NCBI GenBank assembly: GCA_004295565.1
Contig: AP019416.1
Location: 4,588,001 to 4,652,000 of the forward strand
Direction: 5' to 3'
Length of the DNA: 64,000 nt
Origin: Vreelandella olivaria
GTDB taxonomy: Bacteria > Pseudomonadota > Gammaproteobacteria > Pseudomonadales > Halomonadaceae
Part shown: in pieces, positions 61,681 to 64,000 of the stretch
Layout of the letters: each line of letters starts with the position of its first letter
Numbering within the stretch: position 1 is the first letter of the stretch
Position numbers and translations under genes: made by a program
The notes under the pieces: model-generated
Database searches by the model: none
The model's input: the letters and a program-made list of their open reading frames with translations, nothing else
What the model was told of the DNA's origin: nothing

Positions 61681-61759
61681 GCGTTTCTTGCACCTAGACC
61701 TTCGTCTCGAATTCGTTGAGTAGCGTTGAAAAGCGCTGAATTAACGCCTGTACCCTTGT

Positions 61760-61775
61760 TGGCATCTTCCTTGCT
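61760..61775 (+). promoter_or_regulatory. Sigma-54 (-24/-12) promoter of the aap operon
   Basis: TGGCAT-CTTCC-TTGCT matches TGGCAC-N5-TTGCW at exact spacing. The predicted start is about 61787, 60 bases before aapJ. Half-sites ggtgca (61658) and tgcacc (61689) lie upstream. Confidence 0.7.
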
Positions 61776-61846
61776 AGGTTTAGTGACATGCTACGGCATG
61801 CACAACTATTGCAAATACTGAAATCAATAACTTCGAGGGAAACTAA

Positions 61847-62872
61847 ATGTTCAATAAAAAACACCTAGTGCTGCTGGCATCTGCTGGCTCACTTAGCCTG
61901 GCGGGAATGGCAACTGCCCAAGCCGATACCCTGGAAGATACCATTGAGCGTGGCGCCGTTCAGTGTGGTGTTAGCGATGGTCTGCCAGGCTTCTCAGCGC
62001 CGGATGACGACGGTAACTGGCAAGGCCTGGACGTTGATGTTTGCCGTGCAGTAGCGGCAGCGGTTCTTGGCGATGCAGATGCGGTGAACTACATTTCCCT
62101 CAATGCGGTTGAACGCTTTACCGCACTGCAGTCGGGTGAGGTTGATGTACTTTCTCGTAACACCACCTGGACAACGACCCGTGACACCACCCTGGGCCTA
62201 AACTTCACCGGGGTTAACTTTTACGACGGCCAGGGCTTCATGGTTTCCCGTGACCTGGGTATTACCGGTGCCGATGAGCTCGACGGTGCATCCATCTGTA
62301 TTCAATCGGGTACCACTACCGAGCTGAACCTTGCTGACTACTTCCGTGCTAACGACATGGAATTCAACCCGATCGTTTTTGACACCTCTGAGCAAACCGT
62401 GGGTGGCTATCAGGCCGGCCGCTGTGACGTGCTAACCTCCGATACCTCTCAGCTAGCGGCACTGCGTATTCAGCTCGACGATCCTTCAGCTTCGATGATT
62501 CTGTCTGACGTGATCTCCAAAGAGCCGCTGGGCCCTGTGGTTCGTCAGGGTGACGACCTTTGGTTCAATATCGTGAAGTGGTCACTGTTCGCCATGATTA
62601 ATGCCGAAGAGTACGGCGTCACCAGTGAAAACGCTGAAGAGATGCTTAACTCTGAAGATCCCAACATCGCTCGCTTGCTGGGCCAAGACGGCAACTACGG
62701 CGAAGGCATGAATCTTGAAGCAGACTGGGCTTACAACATTATTAGCCAAGTTGGTAACTACGCTGAAAGCTTCGAACGTAACGTGGGTATGGACTCTCCG
62801 CTTGAAATTGAGCGCGGTGTAAACGCCCTGTGGAACGACGGTGGCTTCCAGTACGCTCCCCCGATTCGCTAA
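61847..62872 (+). CDS. aapJ: General L-amino acid ABC transporter substrate-binding protein AapJ
   Basis: Periplasmic receptor of the broad-specificity Aap/Bzt amino-acid importer, 341 residues and intact. The start ATG 61847 follows GAGGG. The signal peptide ends near ATAQADTLEDTI. Family landmarks are RGAVQCGVSDGLPGFSAPDD, GLDVDVCRAVAAAVLGDADA, DVLSRNTTWTTTRDTTLG and ISKEPLGPVVRQGDD. It begins the aapJQ(MP) operon and is driven by a sigma-54 promoter, which suggests nitrogen control. Confidence 0.93.
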   Translation: MFNKKHLVLLASAGSLSLAGMATAQADTLEDTIERGAVQCGVSDGLPGFSAPDDDGNWQGLDVDVCRAVAAAVLGDADAVNYISLNAVERFTALQSGEVDVLSRNTTWTTTRDTTLGLNFTGVNFYDGQGFMVSRDLGITGADELDGASICIQSGTTTELNLADYFRANDMEFNPIVFDTSEQTVGGYQAGRCDVLTSDTSQLAALRIQLDDPSASMILSDVISKEPLGPVVRQGDDLWFNIVKWSLFAMINAEEYGVTSENAEEMLNSEDPNIARLLGQDGNYGEGMNLEADWAYNIISQVGNYAESFERNVGMDSPLEIERGVNALWNDGGFQYAPPIR

Positions 62873-62889
62873 GCGTCTCGCTTGACCCC

Positions 62890-62932
62890 GGCCCGCCCTC
62901 TCACGTATCTGTTCCGAGAGTATGGGCGGGCC
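62890..62932. terminator. Hairpin between aapJ and aapQ (attenuator/mRNA stabiliser)
   Basis: ggcccgccc (62890-62898) pairs with gggcgggcc (62924-62932), with an inner ctctc/gagag stem and no T-tract. It lies between binding protein and permease, where partial termination or 3'-end protection raises SBP levels. Confidence 0.55.
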
Positions 62933-62968
62933 ATTTGATTGACCTTCCGTATTGCGGAGACGCCACCC

Positions 62969-64000
62969 ATGTCTGTAAGACCTAACGCTCGCCCCGTCGG
63001 CCAAAAGCCGCCGTTTTGGCGAGACCGCGCTAAGCGCGCACTTATTTTCCAGCTCATTTTAGTCGCCGTTGTGGCGGCTTTCCTGATCTATATTATCGGC
63101 AATACCCAAGCCAACCTGAACGCCCGCGGCATCACGACAGGCTTCGGCTTCCTGGGCAATACAGCCGGCTTTGGTATTGGTCAAAGTCTAATCGAGTACT
63201 CCTCCCAAAGTACCTATGGCCGCACCTTCGTGATTGGCTTGCTCAACACGCTGCTGGTCGGTGGGCTGGGGGTGTTAGCTGCCTCGATTATTGGCTTTAT
63301 CGTCGGTATCGCGCGGTTATCGCCCAACTGGCTGATCGCAAAACTAGCCAACGCTTATATCGAAACCTTTCGTAACATCCCGCTGCTGCTGCAAATTTTC
63401 TTCTGGTACTTTGCAGTACTACGCTCGCTCCCCAGCGCCAGAGAGAGCATGGCATTTGGTGAAGCCATCTTCCTAAATGTTCGCGGGCTCTACCTGCCGC
63501 AACCGCTTTTCGAGTCAGGCTTTGGGCTAATCCCTGCGACCTTTGTGGTGGCAATCATCGCTAGCATTGCGCTGGTCATTTGGAACAAGCGCCGCCACGA
63601 AGCCACCGGCAAGCGCTTGCCAGTTTTCTGGATGTCGCTGGTGATTATTTTTGGCCTGCCGCTGCTGGTATTAGTGGCCACCGGTGTACCGGTCACCTGG
63701 GAGATGCCGGTACTTCGCGGCTTTAACTTTGGCGGAGGCATCACCATTATCCCTGAGTTTTTGGCTCTATGGCTGGCGCTGTCTATCTATACGGCCTCCT
63801 TCATTGCGGAGATTGTGCGCTCAGGTATCCAAGCCATCCCCCACGGCCAAACGGAAGCCGCCCAGGCATTGAGCTTGCCACGCAACCTGGTTCTACGCCT
63901 CGTCGTGATCCCGCAAGCCATGCGCGTCATCATTCCGCCGCTCACCAGCCAATACCTTAACCTGATTAAAAACTCATCCCTGGCCACCGCCATCGGCTAC
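62969..64000 (+). CDS. aapQ: Amino acid ABC transporter permease AapQ (right-truncated)
   Basis: An inner-membrane permease of the Aap importer, open for 344 codons to the window end without a stop. It starts at ATG 62969 (MSVRPNARPVGQKPPFWRD). Helices include LIFQLILVAVVAAFLIYIIG and LLNTLLVGGLGVLAASIIGF. The early permease motif YIETFRNIPLLLQIFFWYF is typical of AapQ. The EAA loop near the end reads GQTEAAQALSLPRNLVLRLV and VIPQAMRVIIPPLTSQYLNL. The stop and aapM/aapP lie beyond the window. Confidence 0.93.
   Translation, partial: MSVRPNARPVGQKPPFWRDRAKRALIFQLILVAVVAAFLIYIIGNTQANLNARGITTGFGFLGNTAGFGIGQSLIEYSSQSTYGRTFVIGLLNTLLVGGLGVLAASIIGFIVGIARLSPNWLIAKLANAYIETFRNIPLLLQIFFWYFAVLRSLPSARESMAFGEAIFLNVRGLYLPQPLFESGFGLIPATFVVAIIASIALVIWNKRRHEATGKRLPVFWMSLVIIFGLPLLVLVATGVPVTWEMPVLRGFNFGGGITIIPEFLALWLALSIYTASFIAEIVRSGIQAIPHGQTEAAQALSLPRNLVLRLVVIPQAMRVIIPPLTSQYLNLIKNSSLATAIGY

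Overview
The window looks like a chromosomal segment of a moderately GC-rich gammaproteobacterium of the Halomonadaceae (Halomonas/Vreelandella type). The basis is gene content and protein flavour: acidic proteins, a urt-ure cluster, tripartite tricarboxylate transporters, and dxs-ispA-xseB, hemE, serA and aap genes. No rRNA, tRNA or CRISPR array was seen, and I cannot name the species.

Layout. 1-3 kb: a histone-deacetylase-like amidohydrolase, a broken MetA-type outer-membrane protein and a LuxR regulator. 3.3-9.1 kb: a complete urease operon, ureDABC-EFG, on the minus strand. 9.3-11.8 kb: an oxygen-sensing diguanylate cyclase (DosC type) and an Xre-RES toxin-antitoxin pair, lying between urease and the urea importer. 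11.8-17.6 kb: urtABCDE. 18-23.8 kb: a tctCBA tripartite transporter with its CitAB-type two-component system. 23.9-27.3 kb: a DUF481 outer-membrane protein and an NMT1-type ABC importer. 27.9-36.9 kb: a stray flagellin, folK/folM, an MscS channel, YqaA, an IclR regulator, an enoyl-CoA hydratase, TrhO and a pirin. 37.2-50.2 kb: an AT-rich accessory stretch opened by an IS5-family (IS427-type) element. It carries a GntR regulator, an RraA/HMG-aldolase-like protein, a second tctCBA, a D-2-hydroxyacid dehydrogenase, an FAH-family hydrolase and an FMN-dependent L-2-hydroxyacid oxidase, with a GC-rich YdiJ D-2-hydroxyacid dehydrogenase embedded. 50.8-64 kb: housekeeping genes serA, xseB-ispA-dxs, djlA, GST, cheZ, hlyIII, ribA, hemE-speE, and the start of an aap amino-acid ABC operon.

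How it works together. Four operons (ureDABCEFG, urtABCDE, the NMT1-type importer and aapJQ) each have a -24/-12 sigma-54 promoter with correct spacing (TGGCNN-N5-YTGCW). GCACC half-sites resembling NtrC sites lie near all four. This reads as a nitrogen-scavenging regulon: urea uptake and hydrolysis, amino-acid uptake, and an importer whose ligand I would therefore guess to be a nitrogen compound. The 38-50 kb stretch reads as a catabolic cluster for a 2-hydroxy/2-oxo (di)carboxylate.

Major caveat. About 30 genes carry one or more frameshifts. Nearly all are single missing bases in short homopolymers (C4 for C5, T4 for T5, CCC to CC), and they hit essential genes such as dxs, hemE and ispA. 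The simplest reading is uncorrected, deletion-biased sequencing error rather than decay. Genes with one to three such lesions are listed as CDS with lesions noted; only the worst are called pseudogenes. Reconstructed joins are inferences from reading the alternative frame.
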